Of a DNA stretch of 64,000 nucleotides, positions 25,163 to 35,552 are shown in pieces. This DNA is from Xylophilus ampelinus (lineage in GTDB: Bacteria; Pseudomonadota; Gammaproteobacteria; Burkholderiales; Burkholderiaceae_C): assembly GCF_901875635.1 (NCBI RefSeq), contig NZ_CABFMN010000092.1:1-64000 (forward strand). The letters are read 5' to 3'. The notes under the pieces are model-generated. The model worked only from the letters and a program-made list of their open reading frames with translations. It ran no database searches and was not told the origin of the DNA. The stretch's first letter is position 1; each line of letters begins with the position of its first letter. The position numbers and the translations under genes were made by a program.

Positions 25163-28072
25163 TTACAGCGTCCGCGCGATCTCCTTGATCTCGAAGATTT
25201 CGAGCTGGTCGCCTTCCTTGATGTCGTTGTAGTTGCGCAGCTTGATACCGCACTCGAAGCCTTCGCGGACTTCCTTCACGTCATCCTTCATGCGCTTGAC
25301 CGACTCGATCTCGCCCGTGTAGACGACGATGTTGTCGCGCAGCAGGCGGAAGTGCGCGTTGCGCGTGACCACGCCGTCGAGCACGTACGAACCGGCAATC
25401 GTGCCGATCTTGGTCGCCACGAACACGGTGCGGATCTCGGCATGGCCGACGATCTCTTCGCGCTTTTCGGGTGCCAGCATGCCGGCCATCGCGGTCTTCA
25501 GCTCGTCCACGGCGTCGTAGATGATGCTGTAGTACTTGATGTCGACGTCGTTGCCTTCGGCCAGCTTGCGCGCACCGGCATCGGCGCGCACGTTGAAGCC
25601 GATCACGATGCCCTTGGCGGCGATCGCCAGGTTCACGTCGGATTCGCTGATGCCGCCCACGCCTGCATACACCACCTGCACCTTGACTTCGTCGGTCGAG
25701 AGCTTGAGCAGCGACTGCGACAGCGCTTCCTGCGAGCCTTGCACGTCCGCCTTGATGATGATCGGCAGGGTCTTGACCTCGCCGGCCGTCATGTCGGAGA
25801 ACATGTTCTGGAGCTTGGCGGCCTGCTGCTTGGCCAGCTTGGTGTTGCGGAACTTGCCGGCACGGTAGGTGGCAATCTCGCGCGCACGGCGCTCGTCGGC
25901 CATCACCATGAACTCGTCGCCCGCTTGCGGCACTTCTGTCAGGCCCTGGATCTCGACCGGGATCGAGGGGCCGGCCGACTTCGTGGTCTTGCCGTCCTCG
26001 TCGATCATGGCGCGCACGCGGCCGTAGGTCGAACCCGCCAGCACCACGTCGCCCACCTTGAGCGTGCCCGACTGGACCAGCACCGTGGCGACCGGGCCGC
26101 GGCCCTTGTCCAGCTGCGCTTCGATGACTAGGCCCTTGGCGGCGGCCTCGACCGGCGCCTTCAGCTCCAGCACTTCGGCCTGCAGCAGCACCTGCTCGAG
26201 CAGGTCGTCGATGCCCTTGCCCGTCTTGGCCGAGACCTCGACGAAGGGCGAATCGCCGCCGAATTCCTCGGGCACGACCTCCTCGGCCACCAGTTCGCTC
26301 TTCACGCGCTCGGGGTTGGCGTCGGGCTTGTCGATCTTGTTGACCGCGACCACGATGGGAACGCCGGCCGCCTTGGCGTGCTTGACGGCTTCCTTGGTCT
26401 GCGGCATCACGCCGTCGTCCGCCGCCACCACCAGGATGACGATATCGGTAGCCTGCGCACCGCGGGCACGCATGGCGGTGAACGCCTCGTGGCCCGGGGT
26501 GTCGAGGAAGGTGATCATGCCGCGCGGCGTCTCGACGTGGTAGGCGCCGATGTGCTGCGTGATGCCGCCTGCCTCGCCCGCCGCTACCTTGGCACGGCGG
26601 ATGTAGTCCAGCAGCGAGGTCTTGCCGTGGTCGACGTGACCCATGACGGTCACGACCGGCGCGCGCGGCAGCGCTTCGGCCTGCTGGCCCTGCACTTCTT
26701 CTTCGGTGAAGGCTTCCGGGTCGTCCAGCGCCGCCACGACCGCGGTGTGGCCCAGTTCCTCCACGAGGATCATGGCCGTGTCCTGGTCCAGCGACTGGTT
26801 GATGGTCGCCATCTGGCCCAGCTTCATCAGCTGCTTGATCACCTCGGAGGCCTTGATCGACATCTTGTGGGCGAGCTCGGACACCGTGATGGTTTCCGGC
26901 ACGTGCACTTCGATCACGCGCTGCTCGACCGGTGCGGCCTGCTGGTGCGAATCGTCGCGGTCGCGGTCACCGCCACGGCGGCCACGCGGGCCGCCGCGCC
27001 AGTTGCCACGCCCCACGCCACCACTGGCATCGCCGCGGGTCTTGATTTCCTTCTTCTTGGCCGGATCGCCGGCCCAGGCGGAAGAGGTCTTCGCGGACTT
27101 GATTTCCTTGCCCGAACCCGGCGCCGCAGGCGCGCCAGCGCCCGCTGCAGGACGCGCCGTGCCAGTCCCGGTGGCCGGCTTGTGCAGGGTCCCCTTGACG
27201 GCCGCCTTCGGCGCCTCTTTCTCGGGCGCCTTGTGTGGCACCAGAACGCGAGCCGGCGCGCTCATCATGGCGCGAATGGCTTCTGCCTCGGCCAGGGCCT
27301 TGCGACGGCGTTCGTCGAGGTCCTTGGCCCGGGCGGCCTCGTCGTCGGCGCGTGCCTTGGATTCCGCGGCGGCCTTCGCCTTCGCTTCTTCCTTGGCCTT
27401 CTCGGCGGCCGCCTTGTCGGCTGCGGCCTTGTCAGCCGCAGCCTGGGCGGCGGCCGCAGCGGCAGCGGCTTCGGCGCTCGGCGAGGTGTTGCGGGCCTTC
27501 TCGGCGGCGGCGTTCAGCATGGCCGCTTCGGCGCGGGCCTTTTCGACCTGGGCTTCGCGGGCCTTGTCGGCCTGCTCTTCCCGATCGGCGGCTTCGCGTT
27601 CGCGCGCCTCGGCCTCCTCGCGCTCCTTGCGCTTGGCGGCGAGTTCTTCTTCCTGGCGGCGCAGCAGCTCGGCGTTGCGGCGTGCTTCTTCCTCACGACG
27701 CGCCAGTTCGGCCTCGTCGATCTGGGGCACCGCCGGTGCAGGGGCCGGCGCGGGCGCCTCGGCCGGGGCCTCGTCGCGCTGGATGAAGGTGCGCTTCTTG
27801 CGCACTTCCACCTGGATCGTGCGCGCGCGCCCCATCGCGTCCGCCTGCTTGATCTCGCTGGTGGACTTCTTGGTCAGGGTGATCTTCTTGCGCTCGGGCG
27901 CAGCCGTGCCATGGCTCGCCTTGAGGTGGCCGAGCAAGGCCTGCTTGTCGCCCTCGGTCAGGGCATCGGACGCAGCCGATTTGGTCACGCCCGCGCTGCG
28001 CAGCTGGTCAAGCAGCGTTTCGGGTGTCTTCTTGAGTTCTTGAGCGAACTCTGCAACGGTGGTGCTGGACAT
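25163..28072 (-). CDS. infB: translation initiation factor IF-2
   Basis: The GTPase that places fMet-tRNA on the 30S subunit and promotes subunit joining. The 969-residue protein starts [20 protein letters not shown] (IF2_N domain). A long Ala/Glu/Lys/Arg-rich charged linker follows (residues 60-270), then an Arg/Gly-rich patch, and the G domain with [20 protein letters not shown] and NKIDKPDA. It ends in the fMet-tRNA-binding C2 domain. nusA is immediately upstream and rbfA follows, the conserved order. Confidence 0.98.
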   Translation of the reverse strand: MSSTTVAEFAQELKKTPETLLDQLRSAGVTKSAASDALTEGDKQALLGHLKASHGTAAPERKKITLTKKSTSEIKQADAMGRARTIQVEVRKKRTFIQRDEAPAEAPAPAPAPAVPQIDEAELARREEEARRNAELLRRQEEELAAKRKEREEAEAREREAADREEQADKAREAQVEKARAEAAMLNAAAEKARNTSPSAEAAAAAAAAQAAADKAAADKAAAEKAKEEAKAKAAAESKARADDEAARAKDLDERRRKALAEAEAIRAMMSAPARVLVPHKAPEKEAPKAAVKGTLHKPATGTGTARPAAGAGAPAAPGSGKEIKSAKTSSAWAGDPAKKKEIKTRGDASGGVGRGNWRGGPRGRRGGDRDRDDSHQQAAPVEQRVIEVHVPETITVSELAHKMSIKASEVIKQLMKLGQMATINQSLDQDTAMILVEELGHTAVVAALDDPEAFTEEEVQGQQAEALPRAPVVTVMGHVDHGKTSLLDYIRRAKVAAGEAGGITQHIGAYHVETPRGMITFLDTPGHEAFTAMRARGAQATDIVILVVAADDGVMPQTKEAVKHAKAAGVPIVVAVNKIDKPDANPERVKSELVAEEVVPEEFGGDSPFVEVSAKTGKGIDDLLEQVLLQAEVLELKAPVEAAAKGLVIEAQLDKGRGPVATVLVQSGTLKVGDVVLAGSTYGRVRAMIDEDGKTTKSAGPSIPVEIQGLTEVPQAGDEFMVMADERRAREIATYRAGKFRNTKLAKQQAAKLQNMFSDMTAGEVKTLPIIIKADVQGSQEALSQSLLKLSTDEVKVQVVYAGVGGISESDVNLAIAAKGIVIGFNVRADAGARKLAEGNDVDIKYYSIIYDAVDELKTAMAGMLAPEKREEIVGHAEIRTVFVATKIGTIAGSYVLDGVVTRNAHFRLLRDNIVVYTGEIESVKRMKDDVKEVREGFECGIKLRNYNDIKEGDQLEIFEIKEIARTL

Positions 28073-28096
28073 ATCTGGTTCGTGCCTCCATGGCGA

Positions 28097-29584
28097 TCAC
28101 TCTGGCGAGCCCGCGAACCAATGTTCGCGTGCCTTGAGGATCAGGGCCTTGGCTTCATCGGCACTCTGGCCGGTGATTTCGGTGAGTTCGTCGACAGCCA
28201 GGTCGGCCAGGTCGTCACGGGTGTTCACACCCGCGCCAGCCAGCTTGGCAATGAGGTCGGGGGTCAGCCCCTCGAGATCGCGCAAGTCCTGCGAGACGCC
28301 TTCGACGCTCTCTTCCTTGGCGATTTCCATGGTCAGCAGCGCATCCTTGGCGCGGGCGCGCAGCTCGTTGACCGTGTCTTCGTCGAAGGACTCGATCTCG
28401 AGCATTTCGGCGATCGGCACATAGGCCACTTCTTCGAGGCTGGTGAAGCCCTCGTGGATGAGGATGTCGGCGATCTCCTCGTCGACATCCAGCTTTTCCA
28501 TGAAGAGCTGGCGGGTCACGCTGGTTTCCTCGGCCTGTTTCTGGGCCGATTCGTTGGCATCCATGATGTTGATCTTCCAGCCGGTGAGGTCGGAAGCCAG
28601 GCGCACGTTCTGGCCGCCGCGGCCGATGGCGATGGCGAGGTTCTCCTCGTCCACCACCACGTCCATGGCATGCTTTTCTTCGTCCACCACGATGGAGCTG
28701 ACGTTGGCCGGTGCCAGGGCACCGATCACGAACTGGGCCGGATCTTCCGACCACAGCACGATGTCGACGCGCTCGCCGGCCAGCTCGTTGGTCACGGCAT
28801 TGACGCGGGTGCCGCGCACGCCGACGCAGGTGCCGATCGGGTCGACGCGTTTGTCGTGGCTCAGCACGGCGATCTTGGCGCGCGAGCCGGGATCGCGGGC
28901 GCAGCTCTTGATCTCGAGCAGGCCCTGCTCGATCTCGGGCACCTCGTTGCGGAACAGCTCGATCATGAACTCCGGCGCCGAGCGCGAGAGGATGATCGGC
29001 GCGCCGCGCAGCGTCAGGTCCACTTCCATGATCATGGCGCGGACGCGGTCGCCGTTGCGCAGGTTCTCCTTGGGGATCATCTCGCTGCGGCGCAGGCGGC
29101 CTTCGACACGGCCCGCTTCCACGATGATGTCGCCCTTGTCCAGGCGCTTGACGGTGCCGGTGAAGATCCTCTCGCCGCGCGACATGAAGTCGTTGAGCAG
29201 CATCTCGCGCTCGGCATCGCGGATCTTCTGCAGGATCACCTGCTTGGCGGCCATGGCGCCGATGCGGCCGATCGGCAGCGACTCGACCGGCTCCTCGATG
29301 TACTCGTCGACCTCGATGTCCGGCACCTCTTCCTTGGCTTCGAACAGCAGGATTTCCTGGTCGGGCAGCTGCAGGCCGGCCTCGTCGGGCACGACGTGCC
29401 AGCGGCGAAAGGTTTCATAGGCGCCGCTGTCGCGATCGATCGCGACGCGGATGTCCACGTCGCCGGCGTACAGCTTCTTGGTGGCTTGCGCCAGCGCCGA
29501 TTCCACGGCGCCGAAGACGACGTCGCGCTCGACGTTCTTCTCGCGCGAGATCGCATCCACCAACATCAACATTTCGCGATTCAT
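28097..29584 (-). CDS. nusA: transcription termination/antitermination factor NusA
   Basis: An RNA polymerase-binding factor in pausing, termination and rRNA antitermination. The 495-residue product shows the N-terminal RNAP-binding domain ([20 protein letters not shown]), an S1 domain ([20 protein letters not shown]), KH domains ([15 protein letters not shown] and [15 protein letters not shown]) and two acidic C-terminal repeats. It lies between rimP and infB. Confidence 0.98.
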   Translation of the reverse strand: MNREMLMLVDAISREKNVERDVVFGAVESALAQATKKLYAGDVDIRVAIDRDSGAYETFRRWHVVPDEAGLQLPDQEILLFEAKEEVPDIEVDEYIEEPVESLPIGRIGAMAAKQVILQKIRDAEREMLLNDFMSRGERIFTGTVKRLDKGDIIVEAGRVEGRLRRSEMIPKENLRNGDRVRAMIMEVDLTLRGAPIILSRSAPEFMIELFRNEVPEIEQGLLEIKSCARDPGSRAKIAVLSHDKRVDPIGTCVGVRGTRVNAVTNELAGERVDIVLWSEDPAQFVIGALAPANVSSIVVDEEKHAMDVVVDEENLAIAIGRGGQNVRLASDLTGWKINIMDANESAQKQAEETSVTRQLFMEKLDVDEEIADILIHEGFTSLEEVAYVPIAEMLEIESFDEDTVNELRARAKDALLTMEIAKEESVEGVSQDLRDLEGLTPDLIAKLAGAGVNTRDDLADLAVDELTEITGQSADEAKALILKAREHWFAGSPE

Positions 29585-29614
29585 GCCACTTGGCTCCTTC
29601 CGATGACTCCGGCC

Positions 29615-30223
29615 TTATTCCGCCGAGGGCGCGCCGGTCTTGGGCTTGCGCCCCTTGAAATCCACGATCGGGGCGAGTCGCGCCTCGCGCAACTCGTCCA
29701 GGGTGAAGCCGAGCGCCTGGACCGGGGCCGGCGCGCGCTTCTTGCTGATCTTCTGGCCCGGCTTGGCCGCGGGCTCGTCGCTCCACACGATCTGCCAGCC
29801 GCGCTCGCCGTTCGGCCCCTCGGTGCGCTCCAGCGTGCCGCGGAACTTCTTGCGGTTGACGTTGACCTGGCCGGCTGCTGCCTCGCCGATGGGCGCCTTG
29901 AGCGTTATGTCGATCGACTCGCCGGCGAAGCGCTCGAAATCCTGTTCGTTGCGCAGCGGGCGGTCGATGCCCGGCGAAGACACCTCGAGCCGCTTGTAGT
30001 CGACGTTGTCGACTTCCAGCGCATACTGCAGCTGGCGCGTGACCTTCTCGCAGTCCTCGACCGTCACGAAGGGCTCGGGTGCACCGGGTGCAGCTTCGGA
30101 GGTGGGGCCGGACCACGGCAGATCAATGGTGACGCGCAGCAGTCCTCCAGCCGAGCGTTCGATCTCGACCAGGTCGTAGCCGAGTCCGGCCACGGTTGTT
30201 TCGACTGTCTGCTGCAATGCCAC
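29615..30223 (-). CDS. rimP: ribosome maturation factor RimP
   Basis: It is needed for 30S subunit maturation. I use GTG 30223 (VALQQTVETTVAGLGYDLVE), giving 202 residues; the frame is open upstream to 30319 but family similarity begins here. Core motifs are DCEKVTRQLQYALE and the DYKRLEVSSPGIDRPLRNEQ stretch. The C-terminal tail (GRKPKTGAPSAE) is basic. It is the first recognised gene of the rimP-nusA-infB-rbfA-truB-typA group. Confidence 0.93.
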   Translation of the reverse strand: MALQQTVETTVAGLGYDLVEIERSAGGLLRVTIDLPWSGPTSEAAPGAPEPFVTVEDCEKVTRQLQYALEVDNVDYKRLEVSSPGIDRPLRNEQDFERFAGESIDITLKAPIGEAAAGQVNVNRKKFRGTLERTEGPNGERGWQIVWSDEPAAKPGQKISKKRAPAPVQALGFTLDELREARLAPIVDFKGRKPKTGAPSAE

Positions 30224-30358
30224 CGGTGTGCGCGCGTCCTTGCGGGTAGCCGCCAAGGCCTGAGCCGCACCCGGCGCCGCCGGACGGGCCCTGAGGCCCT
30301 GAACGACTGCACCCGGCACAAGAACAAAAAGGTCGAGGCGGTGGGAAAATGATCGACC

Positions 30359-30390
30359 AAAAAAAACGGGCGGTTGGTACCCGCCCGTTT
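30359..30390 (-). terminator. rho-independent terminator after the MFS gene
   Basis: The stem ACGGGCGG / CCGCCCGT has flanking AAA/TTT pairs and a minus-strand run of T. It lies about 70 bp past the MFS stop and 135 bp before the rimP start, separating the two transcription units. Confidence 0.85.
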
Positions 30391-30460
30391 GGTCGTGAGC
30401 CTCAGATTATAGCGGGCCGCGCGGAATTTGTCCCGCCGTCAAGTCGGGCGCGACACAAAA

Positions 30461-31654
30461 TCAGCAGGCGCGGCGGCCCGACGAACGCCAGACCAGCAGA
30501 AAAAGCGCCGCGCCCAGCGCCAGGGCGCCGGCCGCGACCAGCAGCGGCACCGAAAAGGAACCCGTGCGGTGCGCCAGCGGCGCCGCGAACAGCGGGCCCA
30601 CGATCTGCCCGATCCCATACGACGCCGTGGCGTAGCCGATCAGCCCGGCCGCCGCGTTGCCACGCAGCCGCCGCGCGTCGCGCACCGCGAACAGCGTGAT
30701 GGCCGTGAACGGCATGCCCAGCAGCAGGCTGCCCAGTGCGAAGCCGCCGATCGTCGGCCAGGCGACCGACAGCAGCACGCCAAGGGCCTGCAGGCCGTAG
30801 GCCACCGCCAGCAGCAGCCGGTTGTCCCAATGCGTCGGCGCACGCGCGCCGATCAGCGCGCCGGGGATCACCGCCAGCCCGAAAAGCGGCCAGAACAGGT
30901 CCGGCCAGGTCGACCCGGGCAGCGCCTGGCGCGCGATCACCGGCAGGAAGGTCGCCGTGATGATGTAGCCGAAGCCCGCCAGGCCATAGAGCAGCACCAG
31001 CCAGCGTGCATCGCTGCGGTCGCGCGCAGACGGCACCGGGACGGGTGCGGCCGCTGGCGCCGGGCTGCCCGGCGCGCCGGCATGCGCGCCGTCGTCGAAG
31101 ATGCGCCAGATCGCCGCGATGAGCACCAGCGCCACCAGGCCGAAGCCGATCCACGCCGCGTCGGACCCCCAGCGCCCGGCCAGCCCGCCCAGCAGGCCCG
31201 TCGCCGCGATGCCGATGCCGGGGCCGGTGTAGATCACGCCGCCGAGCGTCGGCGTGCCGGTCTCGGCCAGGCGCCGCAGGCCCCAGCCCGAGGCGAAGAC
31301 GAATGTCCAGGCGCTCATGACGCCCGCAGCGGTGCGCAATGCTCCCCAGGCCGTGAAGCCGTGCAGCAAGCCCATGCCCAGGAGCAGCAGCGCCGTGGCG
31401 ACCAGGCCGCCCCGCACCATGCGCGGCGCGGCCACGCGGATCGCCGCGCACGACAGGGCACCAACGAAGTAGCCCAGGTAGTTGAGCGAGGCCAGCAGAC
31501 CGCCGCCTTCCAGGTTCAGCTTGCCTTCGTGCAGCATCACGGGAAGCATGGGCGTGAACGCGAAGCGCCCCAGGCCCATCGCCACGGCCAGGGCCACCAT
31601 GCAGGCCAGCGCGGCCCGCCAGCCGCCACGCGGCTCGTATCCGGTATTCGACAT
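30461..31654 (-). CDS. MFS transporter, YbfB/YjiJ family
   Basis: A 397-residue major facilitator protein from ATG 31654 (MSNTGYEPRGGWRAALACMV) with about 12 hydrophobic segments. The first helix carries MGLGRFAFTPMLPVML, the hallmark of the YbfB/YjiJ family. A central loop (about residues 195-215) is Ala/Pro-rich. The substrate is unknown. It lies 20 bp downstream of yejF on the same strand and may be co-transcribed with the yej operon. Confidence 0.85.
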   Translation of the reverse strand: MSNTGYEPRGGWRAALACMVALAVAMGLGRFAFTPMLPVMLHEGKLNLEGGGLLASLNYLGYFVGALSCAAIRVAAPRMVRGGLVATALLLLGMGLLHGFTAWGALRTAAGVMSAWTFVFASGWGLRRLAETGTPTLGGVIYTGPGIGIAATGLLGGLAGRWGSDAAWIGFGLVALVLIAAIWRIFDDGAHAGAPGSPAPAAAPVPVPSARDRSDARWLVLLYGLAGFGYIITATFLPVIARQALPGSTWPDLFWPLFGLAVIPGALIGARAPTHWDNRLLLAVAYGLQALGVLLSVAWPTIGGFALGSLLLGMPFTAITLFAVRDARRLRGNAAAGLIGYATASYGIGQIVGPLFAAPLAHRTGSFSVPLLVAAGALALGAALFLLVWRSSGRRAC

Positions 31655-31673
31655 CCAGGGATTCTTGATTCTT

Positions 31674-33293
31674 TTATTCGGCCAGAGCGGCGGCCACCAA
31701 TTGGCGCGTGTAGGGGTGCTGCGGCGCGTCGAGCACCTGTTCGACGGCGCCCTGCTCCACGACGGCACCATCCTTCATCACCAGCACCCGGTGCGCCATG
31801 GCGCGGATGACTTCCACATCGTGCGTGATGAGCAAATAGCTCAGGCCGCGCTCGCGCTGCAGGCGCTGCAGCAGGCCCAGCACCTGCTTCTGGATCGTTA
31901 CGTCGAGCGCGCTGGTCGGTTCGTCCAACACCAGCAGTTCGGGGTCGACGATCAGTGCCCGCGCAATGGCCAGGCGCTGCCGCTGGCCGCCCGAGAACTC
32001 GTGGGGATAGCGCTGCAGCAGTGACGGGAACTGGGCTTCGGTGAGCCCGACGTCGGCCAGCGCTGCCAGCACGCGCTCGCGCCGCGCGGCGCCGTCGGAC
32101 GCGCCGCCGTGCACGTCGAGGCCCTCGCCCACGATCGCCTCGACCGTCAGGCGCGGCGACAGCGACGAGAACGGGTCCTGGAAAACCACCTGGACCACCC
32201 GCCGCAGCGGCCGGTCCGCCGCGGTGCGGCGCGTCCAGCCGCGCCCGTCGATGCGCAGTTCGCCCTGTGCGGGCAGCAGGCCCAGCGCAGCCAGGGCCAG
32301 CGTGGACTTGCCCGAACCGGACTCGCCGACCACACCGAGCGTCTCGCCGCGGGCGATCGCCAGGTCGGCGCCCTGCACCGCCACGAAGGCGTCACGGCCG
32401 AACCAGCCGCGAAGGCCGGGGCGCGGCACGGGATAGCTCACGCGCAGCCCGCGCGCCGTCAGCACGGGCGGGCGACCGGCGTCCGCGGCCGGCACGGCGA
32501 CCACATCGCGTGCCGGCCGGCTGTCGATCAGTTTGCGGGTGTAGGGGTGGCGGGGCGCGTCGAACACGGTGGTGACGGCGCCCTCTTCCACCAGGCGGCC
32601 CTGCTCCATCACCGCCACGCGGTGGGCGAAGCGGCGCACCAGGTTGAGGTCATGCGTGATGAGCAGCACCGCCATCCCATGCTGCTGCTGCAGCTTGTCG
32701 AGCAGATCGAGGATCTGTACCCGCAGCGTCACGTCCAGGGCGGTGGTGGGCTCGTCGGCCAGCAGCAGGCGAGGCTTGCAGGCCAGGGCCATGGCGATCA
32801 TGGCGCGCTGGCGCTGCCCGCCGGAGAGCTGATGCGGGAAAGACCGCGCACGCCGTGCCGGCTCGGGCACGCCGGTGTCGGCCAGCAGTTGCACTGCGGC
32901 GGCCTGCGCCTCGCGCTTGCCCATGGCCTCGTGCAGCTCGAGCACCTCGGCGATCTGGTCGCCCACCGGGTACAGCGGATTCAGGGCCGTCATCGGCTCC
33001 TGGAAGATCATCGCGATCTCCCGGCCGCGCACGCCGCGCAACTCGCGCTCCGAAATCGATAGCAGATCACGCCCGTCCGACGGGCCTTCCGGGCCGAAAA
33101 GGCTTGCAACGCCCGACAGTTCGGCGTTGGGCACCAGCCGCAGCAGGCTCAACGCCGTGATCGTCTTGCCCGACCCCGACTCGCCCACCAGCGCGAGCTT
33201 CTCGCCGGCCGCGATGTCGAAGTCGACGCCGTGCACCACCTCCTTGCCGTCGAAGGCGATGCGCAGGTTGCGGACTTGGAGGAGCGGGGTCAT
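31674..33293 (-). CDS. yejF: peptide ABC transporter, duplicated ATP-binding protein (YejF type)
   Basis: It energises an oligopeptide-type ABC importer. ATG 33293 ([20 protein letters not shown]) gives 539 residues with two complete ABC domains. Walker A motifs are GESGSGKT and GESGSGKST, signatures are LSGGQRQR and FSGGQRQR, and Walker B sequences are LLLADEPT and LLVLDEPT. The tandem arrangement is characteristic of YejF. It is the third cistron of the set yejA-yejB-yejE-yejF, separated from yejE by a long palindromic repeat. Confidence 0.95.
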   Translation of the reverse strand: MTPLLQVRNLRIAFDGKEVVHGVDFDIAAGEKLALVGESGSGKTITALSLLRLVPNAELSGVASLFGPEGPSDGRDLLSISERELRGVRGREIAMIFQEPMTALNPLYPVGDQIAEVLELHEAMGKREAQAAAVQLLADTGVPEPARRARSFPHQLSGGQRQRAMIAMALACKPRLLLADEPTTALDVTLRVQILDLLDKLQQQHGMAVLLITHDLNLVRRFAHRVAVMEQGRLVEEGAVTTVFDAPRHPYTRKLIDSRPARDVVAVPAADAGRPPVLTARGLRVSYPVPRPGLRGWFGRDAFVAVQGADLAIARGETLGVVGESGSGKSTLALAALGLLPAQGELRIDGRGWTRRTAADRPLRRVVQVVFQDPFSSLSPRLTVEAIVGEGLDVHGGASDGAARRERVLAALADVGLTEAQFPSLLQRYPHEFSGGQRQRLAIARALIVDPELLVLDEPTSALDVTIQKQVLGLLQRLQRERGLSYLLITHDVEVIRAMAHRVLVMKDGAVVEQGAVEQVLDAPQHPYTRQLVAAALAE

Positions 33294-33302
33294 GAAGTCG
33301 GA

Positions 33303-33443
33303 ACTTCCGGACGCAGAAGGCGCAAAGGTTTCGCAGAAGACGCAGAAGACGCAGAAGACGCAGAAGAATGACTCGATGGATTCCGGATGTCCTTTTGCGA
33401 CCTCTGCGAAATCTCTGCGCCTTCTGCGTCCGGATGTCCGAAT
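33303..33443. repeat. long imperfect palindrome, dispersed family copy 2, with a 9-bp tandem repeat
   Basis: The outer arms are TTCCGGACGCAGAAGGCGCA and TGCGCCTTCTGCGTCCGGA. Inside the left arm the unit CGCAGAAGA occurs four times in tandem (33332-33367). It occupies the gap between yejE and yejF. Related copies are at 25043 and 41765. Confidence 0.8.
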
Positions 33444-33453
33444 TCGAGCCAAT

Positions 33454-34518
33454 TCATCGGTCCGCCTTTTTCGGGTCCATGGCGTCGCGCAGCGCGTCGC
33501 CCATGAAGGTCAGCAACATCAGCGTGACGACCAGCACGCCGAAGGTCGACATGGAGATCCACCAGGCGTCGATGTTGGCCTTGCCCTGGTTGAGCAGCTC
33601 GCCCAGCGAGGGTGTGCCGGGCGGCACGCCCAGGCCCAGGAAGTCGAGCGAGGTCAGCGCCAGGATGGCGGCGCTCATGCGAAACGGCAGGAAGGTGACG
33701 ACCGGCACCATGCTGTTGGGCAGGATGTGGCGCCACATGATCTGCAGGTTGCCCACGCCCAGCGCGCGGGCGGCGCGCACATAGTCCATCTGCCGGTTGC
33801 GCAAGAACTCGGCGCGCACATAGTCCGACAGGCCCATCCAGCCGAACAGAGACAGCAGCACCAGCAGCAGCGCCACGCTGGGCGCGAAGATGGCGCTGAA
33901 GATGATGAGCAGGTACAGCTCGGGCATCGATCCCCAGATCTCGATGAAGCGCTGGAAAGCCAGGTCGGTCTTGCCGCCGAAGTAGCCCTGGATCGCCCCG
34001 GTGATCACGCCCAGCACCACGCCGATCACAGTGAGCGCCAGCGCGAACAGCACGCTCACCCGGAAACCGTAGATGAGCTGCGCCAGCAGGTCGCGGCCCC
34101 GGTCGTCGGTGCCGAAGAGGTTCTCGCGCGAGGGTGCCGCCGGGTTGGGCTGGCTCGCGAAGTAGTTGAGCGTGCGCGGGCCGTAGGGGTTCGGTGCATA
34201 CACGGCCCAGTTGGCGCCCTCGGTGATGCGCTGGCGGATGAAGGGGTCGAGGTAGTCGGCCGGCGTCTCGAAGTCGCCGCCGAAGGCCTTCTCGGAATAG
34301 TCCTTGAAGACCGGGAAGTAGGTCTGGCCCTCGTAGCGCACGACCAGCGGCTTGTCGGTGGACAACACCTCGGCGAAGAGGCTCAGCACCACCATGGCGA
34401 CGAAGAGCACCAGGCTGTAGAAGCCCAGCCGGTTGCGGCGGAAGCGCCGCCAGGCGCGGCGTCCGGGCGACAGGCGGGCCGGCGAAGCCGCGGGCAGCGT
34501 ATGGACAGGCTCAGTCAA
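33454..34518 (-). CDS. yejE: peptide ABC transporter permease (YejE type)
   Basis: A 354-residue inner-membrane permease. After a short cytoplasmic N-terminus comes one helix (LGFYSLVLFVAMVVLSLFAE), a large periplasmic loop with FGTDDRGRDLLAQLIYG, and the C-terminal helices with the EAA-type loop YVRAARALGVGNLQIMWRHI. The length and the long loop after the first helix fit YejE. It overlaps yejB (34511-34518). Confidence 0.94.
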   Translation of the reverse strand: MTEPVHTLPAASPARLSPGRRAWRRFRRNRLGFYSLVLFVAMVVLSLFAEVLSTDKPLVVRYEGQTYFPVFKDYSEKAFGGDFETPADYLDPFIRQRITEGANWAVYAPNPYGPRTLNYFASQPNPAAPSRENLFGTDDRGRDLLAQLIYGFRVSVLFALALTVIGVVLGVITGAIQGYFGGKTDLAFQRFIEIWGSMPELYLLIIFSAIFAPSVALLLVLLSLFGWMGLSDYVRAEFLRNRQMDYVRAARALGVGNLQIMWRHILPNSMVPVVTFLPFRMSAAILALTSLDFLGLGVPPGTPSLGELLNQGKANIDAWWISMSTFGVLVVTLMLLTFMGDALRDAMDPKKADR

Positions 34519-35545
34519 ACTTCACCCTCGGGTCCACCCAGACGTAGCAGAGATCGGAAATCAGCTTGGTCACCAGCCCGATCAGCGTGAACAGGTAGAG
34601 CGTGCCCAGCACCACCGGGTAGTCGCGCCGGATCACGCTCTCGTAGCTCAGCAGGCCCAGGCCGTCGAGCGAGAACAGCGTCTCGATCAGCAGCGAGCCG
34701 GTGAAGAAGGCGCCGATGAAGGCGGCCGGAAAGCCCGTGATGATGGGGATGAGCGCGTTGCGGAACACGTGCTTCCACAGCACCTGCTTCTCCTTCAGGC
34801 CCTTGGCGCGCGCCGTCAGGACGTACTGCTTGCGGATCTCCTCGAGGAAGGCGTTCTTGGTCAGCATGGCCGTCACGGCGAAGCTGCCCAGCACCATGGC
34901 CGTGACCGGCAGCGCGATGTGCCAGAGGTAGTCGACGATGCGCGCGCCCCACGACAGCTGCTCCCAGTTGGACGACGTGAGCCCGCGCAGCGGGAACCAC
35001 TGCAGCTGCCCGCCGAAGATCACCAGCAGCGCCACGCCCAGCACGAAGCCCGGGATGGCGTAGCCCACCAGCACGAACAGCGTGGTGACGAAGTCGAAGC
35101 GCGTGCCGGCCCGCACTGCCTTGGCCACGCCCAGCGGCACCGCGATGAGGTAGCTGATGAAGAAGGTCCACAGGCCCAGGCTGATGGAAACCGGCAGCTT
35201 CTCCTTGACCAGCTCCCACACGCCCTTGCGCTGGTAGAAGCTCTGTCCCAGGTCGAGCTTCGCGAAGGACTTGAGCATCTGCCAGAAGCGCTCGTGCGCC
35301 GGCTTGTCGAAGCCGTAGAAGGCCTTGATCTCCTCGATGCGCTTGGGGTCCAGGCCCTGGCGGCCGCGGTAGCCCGAACCATGCGAGGCCGCGCCCTCCC
35401 CGCCCGAATCGCGGCCCTGCAGTTGCGCCACCATCTGCTCGACCGGCCCGCCCGGCACGAACTGGATGACGGTGAAGGTCAGGAGCAGCACCCCGAGCAG
35501 GGTCGGGACCATCAGCAGCAGGCGCTTGAGGATGTAGCTGGCCAT
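34511..35545 (-). CDS. yejB: peptide ABC transporter permease (YejB type)
   Basis: A 344-residue permease with N-terminal helix YILKRLLLMVPTLLGVLLLT, a periplasmic insert (GGEGAASHGSGYRGRQGLDP) typical of YejB, five further helices and the EAA loop YVLTARAKGLKEKQVLWKHV. It starts eight bases after the yejA stop and overlaps yejE. With YejE it forms the translocation pore. Confidence 0.94.
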   Translation of the reverse strand: MASYILKRLLLMVPTLLGVLLLTFTVIQFVPGGPVEQMVAQLQGRDSGGEGAASHGSGYRGRQGLDPKRIEEIKAFYGFDKPAHERFWQMLKSFAKLDLGQSFYQRKGVWELVKEKLPVSISLGLWTFFISYLIAVPLGVAKAVRAGTRFDFVTTLFVLVGYAIPGFVLGVALLVIFGGQLQWFPLRGLTSSNWEQLSWGARIVDYLWHIALPVTAMVLGSFAVTAMLTKNAFLEEIRKQYVLTARAKGLKEKQVLWKHVFRNALIPIITGFPAAFIGAFFTGSLLIETLFSLDGLGLLSYESVIRRDYPVVLGTLYLFTLIGLVTKLISDLCYVWVDPRVKFD

Positions 35546-35552
35546 CGCGTGC

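Noticed and set aside
33053..33090. GATAGC/ACGGGC words in yejF as another intragenic palindrome copy
   Set aside because: The encoded residues ([17 protein letters not shown]) are normal for this ABC family at this position and the block order does not match the other copies.
33332..33367. Four 9-bp tandem units as a CRISPR-like array
   Set aside because: The units are contiguous without spacers and lie inside the arm of a larger palindrome; there are no cas genes.
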